From Actinoplanes derwentensis (GTDB taxonomy: Bacteria; Actinomycetota; Actinomycetes; Mycobacteriales; Micromonosporaceae), in the NCBI RefSeq assembly GCF_900104725.1, contig NZ_LT629758.1, positions 9,262,001 through 9,326,000 of the forward strand: a stretch of 64,000 nucleotides of DNA, in the 5' to 3' direction. A program made the translations under genes and the position numbers. How positions within the stretch are numbered: position 1 is the first letter of the stretch; each line of letters opens with the position of its first letter. The notes under the pieces were generated by a model that saw only the letters and a program-made list of their open reading frames with translations, was not told the origin of the DNA and searched no databases. Of the stretch, positions 26,843 through 33,711 are shown one piece after another.

Positions 26843-29734
26843 GTACGCATGTTCGAAGCGATGGGTTCCCGGCCCCACCACCTGCACCGACGACGGCAGC
26901 ACGACCTCGGCCGACGTGCCCGGCGGCACCTCCACCTCCAGATCCAGGCGCCCGTCCGCGAGCCGCCAGGAAGAGCAGATCCGGCCGTACGGGCTGTCGT
27001 GGCCGGCCGAGGCGCTGGTGATCCCGCCACCCGGCACCGGCTCGATCCGGAAGTCGCGATAGCCGGGCGCCCCGACCCTGATCCCAGCGGTGTAACGGTG
27101 CAGGAACCCGGCGACCGCACCTTTCGAGTAATGGTTGAGCGAGTCCCGTGGCCGCCCGGCGGCATCCACCCCGTCCCACCACTCCCAGACCGTGGTCGCA
27201 CCCCGGTCCAGCATCACCATCCACGACGGCTCGCTGTCCTGGAGCAGCAGTTCGTAGGCGACATCTGCGTGCCCGTGGTCGGCGAGCACCGGCAGCAGGT
27301 CGGCGGTGGAGAGGAAACCGGTGGCCAGGTGCGTGCCCGCGGCCCGGATCAGTTCGGCGAGCCGGTCGGCGGCCGCCTGGGTCAGATGCTCGGGAAGCAG
27401 ACCGAAGGCCAGCGCCCGGACCAGATTGTGCTGAGTGTCCGGCCGGATCGTGCCGTCGGCGCCGATGAACTCGGCCTGCCAGGCGGCACGCACCGCGGCG
27501 GCGAGTGCCGTGTAACCCGCGGCCTCCCCGGTGCGGCCGAGGACTCCGGCGATGCGGGCCATCAGCGCGGCCGAGCGGAAGAAGTAAGCGGTGGCCACGT
27601 CGGCCTTGTCCCGAGCCTGATATTCGCGCATGTCCCCGATCTGTTCGCCGGGGATCAGCCACTCACCCCAGTGGAAACCGGTGTCCCACAGATGAGGGTC
27701 CGGTTTCCGGGCGGGGTGGTGTCCGCCGGCGGCCGCGCGCTCCACGTGATCCAGCCAGGCCACCATGGACGGCCACTGTTCGGCGAGGATCCGCTCGTCA
27801 CCGTAAGCCTGATACAGCGACCAGGGGACGATCACCGCCGCGTCACCCCATCCGGCCGACCCGTTCCAGCCACCGAGCGGCCCGTGCCGGCCCTCAGCCG
27901 GCGGGCACGGTGACATGTTCGCCACCACACCGGTGTCCCACTGGTCGGCGGCCAGGTCACGCAGCCATTTGGTGCTGAAACCGGCGACGTCGTACAGGAA
28001 GGCCGCGGTCGGCGAGAAGACCTGCCAGTCACCGGTCCAGCCGGCCCGTTCCCGGGTCGGGCAGTCGGTGGGGATGTCACAGGCGTTGCCGCGGAAACTC
28101 CACAGTGCCGCCTCGTGCAGCCGGTTCACCCGCTCGTCGCTGCAGGTGAACCAGCCGGTCCGGCGCAGGTCGGTGTGCACCACGATGCCGGTGACCTGGG
28201 CGGGCCCGCCTTCGACCCGCACATAACGGAACCCGTGGGTGGTGTGCCGCGGTTCGAAGGTGTCCGCACCGGCCGGGGTGACCCGGTCGACCTGCCCGGC
28301 CGACAGCGGCTGCGGCAGGAACGGCATGTCCGGCGCGAGATGTCCGGTGTCCACGTCGCCGTCCGGCCCGAGCGATTCCCCGTGCGTCAGGGTGATCTGC
28401 CCGGTCACACCGGCGAGCCCGGTGAGGCGTACCCAGCCGTTGATGTTCTGCCCCAGGTCGACGACCTGCCGCCCGGCCGCCGGGAAGGTGACGGCCACCG
28501 GCGACAGCTCCTGGACCCGGCGCACCGGCGGAGCCACCACCCCGACCAGCCCACCGAACCCGATCTCAGTCGCGACCTCGACGGGCATCCCGGCCGAAGG
28601 TTGCGGTGCGCGGGTGGGCACTCCGGTAGGAGGTTGCGGTGCGTGGGTGGACACCCCGGCAGCAGGCTGCGCTGCGTGAGTAGGCGCTTCGGCAGCAGGT
28701 TGCGGAGTGCGAGTGGGCTGCTCGGCGGAGGGGCGTGGTGTGCGGGTGGCTCTGTCGCTGGTGGGCTGTGGGCTGGAGGTGGGCGCTTCGAAAGTGGGCA
28801 GTGGGCCGAGGTCCGAGGTTTGGCCTTCGATCAGGTCGGCCGTGCGGATCGGGGAGGGCAGGGTCGTCCAGGTGCTGTCGGTGCCGCCGATGATGGTGCC
28901 GTCGGCGTGTAGCTGGGCCAGGAACGCGGTTCGGCCGCCCCACTGGTCGGCGGATCGGAGCAGGCCTACCTGGCCGCGGAACCAGCCGTCGGAGAGGCGT
29001 ACGACGATCTCGTTGTCGCCTGGCCGAAGTAGTGCTGTCACGTCGTAGGTCTGCACCTGGAGCCGCACCGTGTACTGGGTGAAGCCGGGCGTCAGCTCCT
29101 GATCGCCGACGCGCTGCCCGTTCAGGAAGACCTCGTAGAGGCCGTGCGCGGTGGCATAGAGCCGGGCCCGCGTGACGGTTTCCGGGCAGGTGACGATGCC
29201 GCGCAGGTCGTGGGCCGGTCGCTGCCCCGCAGGCGGGATGTCGGTCTCGGCGGGCCGGATCCAGCTCGCGGTCCAGTCACCGGGTTCGAGCAGGCCCGTC
29301 TCCAGCGAGCACGGTCCGGACCAGTCGCTGTCGCCGAGTTCGGTGCGCACCCGGACCTGCCAACTGACGTGTTCCGCCGACTTGAGCGGCGCGAACGGCC
29401 AGTCGACCAGGATGTGGCCGGCGTCAGCGACCCACCCGGTGTCCACGACATCGCTGCCCGGGCTGGCGGTGTCCCGACCTGCGGTGTCCGGGCCGTCGCT
29501 GTTCATGCCTGCGGTGTCTCGGCCCGCCGGGTCCGGGCCGTCGGCAGTCTGACCATCGACGAAGTGGTCGTCGGTGGTGCGGGCGTCGCGGGCGCGGGTG
29601 TCGAGGGAGTGGCCGTTGGTGGTGCGGATTTGATAGGCGAGCTGGCGGGCAGCTTCAGGGGGCAGTCGCCAGGACAGACGGGGTCGTCGCTCGCCGATGC
29701 CGAAGGCGTGATCGAGGTGTTCGACGCGGGTCAT
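26840..29734 (-). CDS. GH78 alpha-L-rhamnosidase-like protein with repeat insertions
   Basis: 964 residues, multi-domain. N-terminal beta domain (MTRVEHLDHAFGIGERRPRL), the rhamnosidase N domain (ASWIRPAETD, LYATAHGLYEVFLNGQRVGD), then the six-hairpin barrel with DCPTRERAGWTGDWQ and GWGDAAVIVPW, whose acidic residues form the active site, and a C-terminal beta domain. No signal peptide, so cytoplasmic. Two low-complexity insertions are unusual: Thr/Asp/Gly-rich at about residues 40-95, and Pro/Thr/Ala-rich at about 311-386, encoded by a 33-bp tandem repeat. ATG 29734 is preferred to 29770, with AGGG 8 nt upstream. Divergent from a TetR gene across a dyad that covers its -10 box. Confidence 0.85.
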   Translation of the reverse strand: MTRVEHLDHAFGIGERRPRLSWRLPPEAARQLAYQIRTTNGHSLDTRARDARTTDDHFVDGQTADGPDPAGRDTAGMNSDGPDTAGRDTASPGSDVVDTGWVADAGHILVDWPFAPLKSAEHVSWQVRVRTELGDSDWSGPCSLETGLLEPGDWTASWIRPAETDIPPAGQRPAHDLRGIVTCPETVTRARLYATAHGLYEVFLNGQRVGDQELTPGFTQYTVRLQVQTYDVTALLRPGDNEIVVRLSDGWFRGQVGLLRSADQWGGRTAFLAQLHADGTIIGGTDSTWTTLPSPIRTADLIEGQTSDLGPLPTFEAPTSSPQPTSDRATRTPRPSAEQPTRTPQPAAEAPTHAAQPAAGVSTHAPQPPTGVPTRAPQPSAGMPVEVATEIGFGGLVGVVAPPVRRVQELSPVAVTFPAAGRQVVDLGQNINGWVRLTGLAGVTGQITLTHGESLGPDGDVDTGHLAPDMPFLPQPLSAGQVDRVTPAGADTFEPRHTTHGFRYVRVEGGPAQVTGIVVHTDLRRTGWFTCSDERVNRLHEAALWSFRGNACDIPTDCPTRERAGWTGDWQVFSPTAAFLYDVAGFSTKWLRDLAADQWDTGVVANMSPCPPAEGRHGPLGGWNGSAGWGDAAVIVPWSLYQAYGDERILAEQWPSMVAWLDHVERAAAGGHHPARKPDPHLWDTGFHWGEWLIPGEQIGDMREYQARDKADVATAYFFRSAALMARIAGVLGRTGEAAGYTALAAAVRAAWQAEFIGADGTIRPDTQHNLVRALAFGLLPEHLTQAAADRLAELIRAAGTHLATGFLSTADLLPVLADHGHADVAYELLLQDSEPSWMVMLDRGATTVWEWWDGVDAAGRPRDSLNHYSKGAVAGFLHRYTAGIRVGAPGYRDFRIEPVPGGGITSASAGHDSPYGRICSSWRLADGRLDLEVEVPPGTSAEVVLPSSVQVVGPGTHRFEHAY
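26841..26856 (-). promoter_or_regulatory. candidate LexA/SOS box at the dinB promoter
   Basis: Reading the minus strand, TCGAAC-ATGC-GTACTA compares with the actinobacterial SOS consensus TCGAAC-N4-GTTCGA. The left half is perfect and the right half matches 4 of 6. It touches the upstream edge of the -10 box, a repressing position. SOS control of dinB is well known in other bacteria; here it is a prediction. Confidence 0.4.
28599..28796 (-). repeat. 33-bp in-frame tandem repeat inside the rhamnosidase gene
   Basis: Four clear 33-bp units begin at 28599, 28632, 28665 and 28698, and two more diverged units reach 28796. Each encodes 11 residues of the pattern P-T-x-x-P-Q-P-x-x-x-x. The repeat keeps the frame and probably arose by slippage. 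It is continuous, with no unique spacers. Confidence 0.8.
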
Positions 29735-29754
29735 GGCCGCGACCCTAGGTGTTA

Positions 29755-29776
29755 AAAACTGAGTATACAAGGTTTT
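29755..29776. promoter_or_regulatory. 22-bp dyad operator between rhamnosidase and tetR
   Basis: AAAAC-N3-GTATAC-N3-GTTTT is perfectly symmetric about 29765/29766. On the minus strand TATACT at 29767-29762 is a good -10 box for the rhamnosidase gene and lies in the dyad centre. The dyad also lies 26 bp upstream of the tetR GTG. The adjacent TetR protein is the natural candidate to bind here and repress both genes. Confidence 0.65.
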
Positions 29777-29801
29777 CGGTACGAGGTCGTAAGGTGAACG
29801 C

Positions 29802-30482
29802 GTGCCACCACGCAGCAGGTCAGGGAGCTATTCGGTCGGCCGTGCACGACGCGAGCGGATCGTCGTGACCGCTTCCGAGCGCTTCGCCGGCACCGGCTAT
29901 CACCGCACGTCACTGGCGCAGATCGCGGAGGCAGTGGGGGTGACCGAGGGTGGTCTGCTCTACCACTTCCCGTCGAAGCGTCACCTGCTGCTGGCGGTGG
30001 CCGAGCATCGCATCGAGACCATCGCCGGATGGTGGTCGGAGCTGAGCCCGCGGGCGACCTTCGGCGAGGTCCTCGACGCGCTGGTCGCCACCACCGGCCG
30101 GTTCCTCCAACAGCCGGGCCTGATCGAACTGTCAGTGCTGGCGGTGGCGGAGGCGGCCGACCCGTCGGGGCCGGCGCACGAGGTGTTCGCCGCGCGCTAC
30201 CGGGAGGCGGTCGGCGGGCTGGCGGCGGCGTTCGGCCGTTGCGCGGAGCGTGGCGAACTGGCCCCCGATGTCGACTGTGTGGCGCTGGCCCGCGAGTGCA
30301 TAGCGGTGAGTGACGGCCTGCAATTGCAGTGGGTGCTCACCGCCGGCGACCTAGACCTGGCCGCCGCCATCAGGCACCACGTCGACCGGGTGGCGCGCAG
30401 CGCCGCGAGCCCAACCGCCAGCGCTGCGAGCCCAACCGCCAACGCTGCGAGTCCGAGCGCCAGCGGATTGGCGTCGCAGTAG
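29802..30482 (+). CDS. TetR-family transcription regulator
   Basis: 226 residues. N-terminal HTH: RIVVTASERFAGTGYHRTSLAQIAEAVGVTEG followed by LLYHFPSKRHLL, a textbook TetR domain at residues ~15-60. The ligand-binding C-terminal half ends in an Ala/Ser/Pro/Thr tail coded by three 21-bp units (30402-30464), which is not part of the fold. GTG start with AAGGTG about 7 nt upstream. It probably represses the divergent rhamnosidase gene through the dyad at 29755-29776, with a sugar or plant glycoside as inducer (inference). Confidence 0.9.
   Translation: MPPRSRSGSYSVGRARRERIVVTASERFAGTGYHRTSLAQIAEAVGVTEGGLLYHFPSKRHLLLAVAEHRIETIAGWWSELSPRATFGEVLDALVATTGRFLQQPGLIELSVLAVAEAADPSGPAHEVFAARYREAVGGLAAAFGRCAERGELAPDVDCVALARECIAVSDGLQLQWVLTAGDLDLAAAIRHHVDRVARSAASPTASAASPTANAASPSASGLASQ
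30402..30464 (+). repeat. 21-bp in-frame tandem repeat at the end of tetR
   Basis: Three consecutive 21-bp units at 30402, 30423 and 30444 encode AASPTAS, AASPTAN and AASPSAS. The neighbouring rhamnosidase gene also contains an in-frame tandem repeat. Confidence 0.75.
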
Positions 30483-30507
30483 CCGCGGGCGTTCGCATTG
30501 CCTGTCG

Positions 30508-30659
30508 TTATCGGGGATTCAACGTGCCGTGGCCGGGGTGGGAGAACGCCACGGCCCGCTCGGAGGCCGCCACGAACGCCTGGACCACGGGGCGATCGTC
30601 GTCGGTTCGGCGTCCGATCGCCCGGATCGCCATGCGGACCCGGGCCGGGGAAGACGGTC
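30508..30659 (-). pseudogene. possible remnant of a LysR-type regulator C-terminus
   Basis: Immediately after the stop of the CBM gene, the minus strand reads RVRMAIRAIGRRTDDDRPVV followed by QAFVAASER and then a TAA stop. The pattern of a strand R-V-R-M-A followed by D-D-R-P-V-V-x-A-F resembles the last 40 residues of many LysR-family proteins. No HTH or effector domain is present, so only the tail would be left. Similarity is judged by eye and may be fortuitous. Confidence 0.35.
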
Positions 30660-31316
30660 TCAGTGCTGGAACCGCAACCAGTTCAGGTTGACCAGTTCGG
30701 TGCCGTCGTCCGAGGTGAACGTGATGAAGACGGTGTGTACCCCGGTCACCGGGGCCAGCACGGCGGTGTCGGTGCGCCAGTTCTGCCAGTCCCCGGTGTT
30801 GCTCACCGAGATCTCGCCGACCGGCTCGCTGTCCCGGCTGTCCAGCCGGATCTGGAGCCGTCCGGTGGCGCTGGAAGCGGACGCCACCCGAATCGCGGCC
30901 TTGGTGGCCGGCACCGAGCCGAAGTCGAAGTTGTCGAACCGCAGATGGTCGTCCCGGTTGATCCACCCGACGTTCTTGCCGCCGCCCTCGTCGCTGGTGT
31001 CCTCGGTCTCCACCCCGGAGAGCTCGGCCGCCGACTCGGCTTGGAGCACCGCGTACTCGATCGCGGAGGCAGAGGCGGACGGAGACGGCGACTCGTCAGA
31101 AGCTGGGGAGGCAGCACCTGGAGAGGCAGAAGCCGAGGAGTTGGAAGCGGGGGAGACAACAGGTGCGGGCGGAAGCGCTACCGCCGGAGTGTCGTCCTGC
31201 CAGCGACCGATCGCATAGCCGATCACGACGAGACCGAGGACACCGAGCGCGATCAGCGCCCGCTGCCGGGTCTTCCAGGACTTGGTGCGGTAGATGTTCG
31301 GGGATGGCTGGTCCAC
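30660..31316 (-). CDS. membrane-anchored extracytoplasmic protein with CBM6-like domain
   Basis: 218 residues. A short basic cytoplasmic N-terminus (RTKSWKTRQR) leads into one transmembrane helix (ALIALGVLGLVVIGYAIG), then a Ser/Ala/Pro linker of ~45 residues and a ~115-residue beta-sandwich: YAVLQAESAAELSG, NVGWINRDDHLRFDNFDFG, TGDWQNWRT and GVHTVFITFTS. These strands are those of a family 6 carbohydrate-binding module. The protein probably holds a glycan at the cell surface. The GTG at 31316 is chosen because TACCCT ends 7 nt before it and no ribosome binding site exists, a leaderless arrangement. Confidence 0.7.
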   Translation of the reverse strand: MDQPSPNIYRTKSWKTRQRALIALGVLGLVVIGYAIGRWQDDTPAVALPPAPVVSPASNSSASASPGAASPASDESPSPSASASAIEYAVLQAESAAELSGVETEDTSDEGGGKNVGWINRDDHLRFDNFDFGSVPATKAAIRVASASSATGRLQIRLDSRDSEPVGEISVSNTGDWQNWRTDTAVLAPVTGVHTVFITFTSDDGTELVNLNWLRFQH

Positions 31317-31323
31317 CCGATCA

Positions 31324-31329
31324 AGGGTA
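31324..31329 (-). promoter_or_regulatory. candidate -10 box of the CBM6 gene
   Basis: TACCCT on the minus strand, 7 nt before GTG 31316; supports both the start choice and leaderless translation. Confidence 0.35.
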
Positions 31330-31512
31330 GTCAGCGCCCGGCGACGCGAAATGTCAGGCTGTGTGAAGTCCGGGTGCGGTCTCCCGCAGCAGCGGTTCCT
31401 CGGTGGCGCAGACGCACCGGGTCCGGAGACGGCGGGCCGGCGGGACTGGGCGCGTCCTCCGCAGACGGATACCGGTGTCCGGGGAGAGAACCACGACCAG
31501 GAGCGGCAGAGA

Positions 31513-31616
31513 TCAAGCTTGCGTGTACGGGTGGCAGGGCCGCTCGTAGAGAGTTCGGCGCACCCGCCCTGTTCGACGATCCGGCCCGGACGCATCACCG
31601 CGACCCGGTCGCGGAA
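31513..31616 (-). pseudogene. remnant of a peptide ABC transporter ATPase (OppD/DppD-like) C-terminus, frameshifted
   Basis: The minus strand reads FRDRVAVMRPGRIVEQGGCAEL, interrupted here only by my own line of reading, then, after a 2-nt insertion, LYERPCHPYTQA and a stop. This order (RVAVM-x-x-G-R-x-V-E-x-G, then Y-E-R-P-x-H-P-Y-T) is the signature just after the H-loop in Opp/Dpp ATPases; the intact DppF at 37627 has RVAVMYLGRMVEIG and IYERPSHPYTRALL. Neither Walker motif nor the rest of the protein remains. It is 1 kb upstream of a complete, opposite-strand peptide importer operon. Confidence 0.55.
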
Positions 31617-31639
31617 CGAAGTCGGTGAACCAACAGAGA

Positions 31640-32594
31640 GCCCAGCCGATCCCGATCGCCGTTGATGGCAGTGTAGCCGTCATCGCTACGATGAGTGACG
31701 GCCGAGCGTCGTGGGCCCACCGGGTGAAGAGGTCGCGGCCGACCCCGAACCGGTGGGCCCGATGGCGGGCTGCCCGAAGTCATCGCCGAGGTCCTGGAGC
31801 GGGGGCGCCGGGTCCTGGCCCTCGGGCGCGGCCAGTGACTGGACCCTGACCTGCGCCTTCGTCCCCACGGGAATGCCCACCTCTCGTCAGATACGGTCAT
31901 ACCACTCAATTCGTACAAAATGGTGGAAGCTTGTCCTTGATTCGCAAAGCGTTACCAAGAGGTCTTTCGGCTGGGGTCCGGAGCGCGGCCGGATGCGCTT
32001 CGTTACGCTGAATGCCGACCCCGTCAGGGCGCCGCTGTGGACAGTTCCGGCGCGTCTCGCGCCTGTTCCGATGGCCCGCCGGTAATCGGGTGTCGATAAA
32101 GGCGGATGCCCCAGAGGGAAACATTCATCAACAAACGCCTATGATCGCCGGAAATCCGAAACAATCGAGAAACGATCTTGTCGGGTTCGGGGCGGATGGA
32201 AAGCGTGACTCTCCGCAACGGAGGGCATGCACAAGTACGGTGAAGCAGACAATCGAGACAAGGGTGATGGTTCGCCGAAACATTGCTGGGATTTATCCCT
32301 AAAATGGGGTCTTATCACCTCCGGCGTGGGCTGGCGGTATGACCTAGGCCTTATGGGAGCGAACCCGTTCCGTTACCGGATCGATGCGTCAACACATTTC
32401 TCGGCCAATGGTTGTCGACTACATTTTCCAAGCGCGGCAGGCGAATACCGCTCACATACGTCCCGCACTAGGGATACGGGGAAAGGGTGGTGCGAGATGT
32501 CGCGAGGTAACATCCCCGGCCGGATCATCCTCGTCACCCACACGAGGCAACGGTTCGCCCCGCGTCCAAGTCCGCTACGAGGAGAAACCGCATC
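31640..32594. other. long intergenic region, no gene recognised
   Basis: About 955 bp separate the ATPase remnant from the importer operon. Short frames exist on both strands but none has convincing codon bias, start signals or a recognisable product. From about 31880 the base composition is visibly richer in A and T than neighbouring genes, and a GGGAT-TT-ATCCC inverted repeat occurs near 32288-32299, next to CCTAAAAT. The operon promoter must lie here, but I cannot place it with confidence. Confidence 0.5.
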
Positions 32595-33617
32595 ATGAGC
32601 AACACCCCGGCCGCCGCCGACTCCCGCTCACCAGGCACCGAGGACACGGCGGTAGCGGTTCTCCAGCCCGACACGGCGGCGAAGGCATTCGTCGGCCGGT
32701 CACCGGGCCAGCTCGCGTGGATCCGCCTCAAGCGGGACCGGACCGCGTTCGCCAGCTTCATCATTGTCGTCTTCTTCATCTTGATCGCGCTGTTCGCGCC
32801 GGTGATCTCCCGGCTGTACGGAGTAACCGCGACCGAGGGCTTCAGCGACAAGCTGACCTACCAGGGACTGCCGACCGGCTACCTGGGTGGCATCAGTGGC
32901 GACCACTGGCTCGGCCTGGAAGCCGGCATCGGCCGTGACCTGTTCATGCAGTTGATCTTCGGCATGCGGACCTCGTTGATCATCGCCTTCCTGTCCGCGA
33001 TCATCTCGATCGTGCTCGGTGTCGTGCTCGGCATCGTCTCCGGTTACTTCGGTGGCTGGGTCGACCAGAGCCTCACCTGGTTCACCGACTTCATGCTGGC
33101 GTTCCCGTTCCTGGTCTTCGCGCTGGCGATCATCCCGATCATCAACACCGCCTCCTACGACGTGGGGGAAGAGGTGCCGGGCTCGTTCCGGATCGCGGTG
33201 ATCATCGGGGTGTTCGCGCTCTTCGGCTGGATGACGACGGCTCGCCTGGTTCGCGGCCAGATCCTGTCGCTGCGCGAACGTGAGTACGTGGAGGCGGCCC
33301 GTGCCGCCGGCGCCGGCAGCGCGCACATCCTGTTCAAGCAGCTCCTGCCGAACATCTGGGCGCCGATCCTGGTCTCCTTCTCTCTGGCTCTGCCTGGCTT
33401 CATCGCCGCCGAGGCAGCTCTGTCGTTCCTTAACATCGGTGTCGTGGAGCCCACGCCCGACCTCGGCCGGCTGGTCTACTACGGCCGGCAGTGGCTGGGT
33501 ACCCCGGACTGGGCCTACTTCCTGATCCCCGCATCGACCGTGTTCGTCGCGGTCCTCGCGTTCAACCTGCTGGGCGACTCGCTTCGTGACGCTCTTGACC
33601 CGAAGTCCTCGAAGTGA
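32595..33617 (+). CDS. dppC: peptide ABC transporter permease, DppC/OppC type
   Basis: 340 residues. A cytoplasmic N-terminus of ~40 residues leads into the OppC_N segment (LAWIRLKRDRTAFASF followed by the first helix). A ~55-residue periplasmic-type loop follows, then five helices containing the EAA coupling motif EAARAAGAGSAHILFKQLLP. Ends LGDSLRDALDPK, typical of this family. ATG 32595 has AGGAGA about 10 nt upstream. First gene of the operon C-A-B-D-F; in most relatives the binding-protein gene comes first. Confidence 0.9.
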   Translation: MSNTPAAADSRSPGTEDTAVAVLQPDTAAKAFVGRSPGQLAWIRLKRDRTAFASFIIVVFFILIALFAPVISRLYGVTATEGFSDKLTYQGLPTGYLGGISGDHWLGLEAGIGRDLFMQLIFGMRTSLIIAFLSAIISIVLGVVLGIVSGYFGGWVDQSLTWFTDFMLAFPFLVFALAIIPIINTASYDVGEEVPGSFRIAVIIGVFALFGWMTTARLVRGQILSLREREYVEAARAAGAGSAHILFKQLLPNIWAPILVSFSLALPGFIAAEAALSFLNIGVVEPTPDLGRLVYYGRQWLGTPDWAYFLIPASTVFVAVLAFNLLGDSLRDALDPKSSK

Positions 33618-33711
33618 CCGGCCGGAACTGAAACACCCCGTGTATTTCCGCTCGTGCCGCGGCGGGTCGGGTGGCCCAGGCACGAATCGGTTGAGAGAAG
33701 GAGAACCTTAA

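Noticed and set aside
28599..28796. CRISPR-like periodic repeats
   Set aside because: Units are contiguous, imperfect and coding; no unique spacers and no cas genes.
31686..31880. Small minus-strand frame in the intergenic kilobase
   Set aside because: No ribosome binding site, domain or convincing composition.
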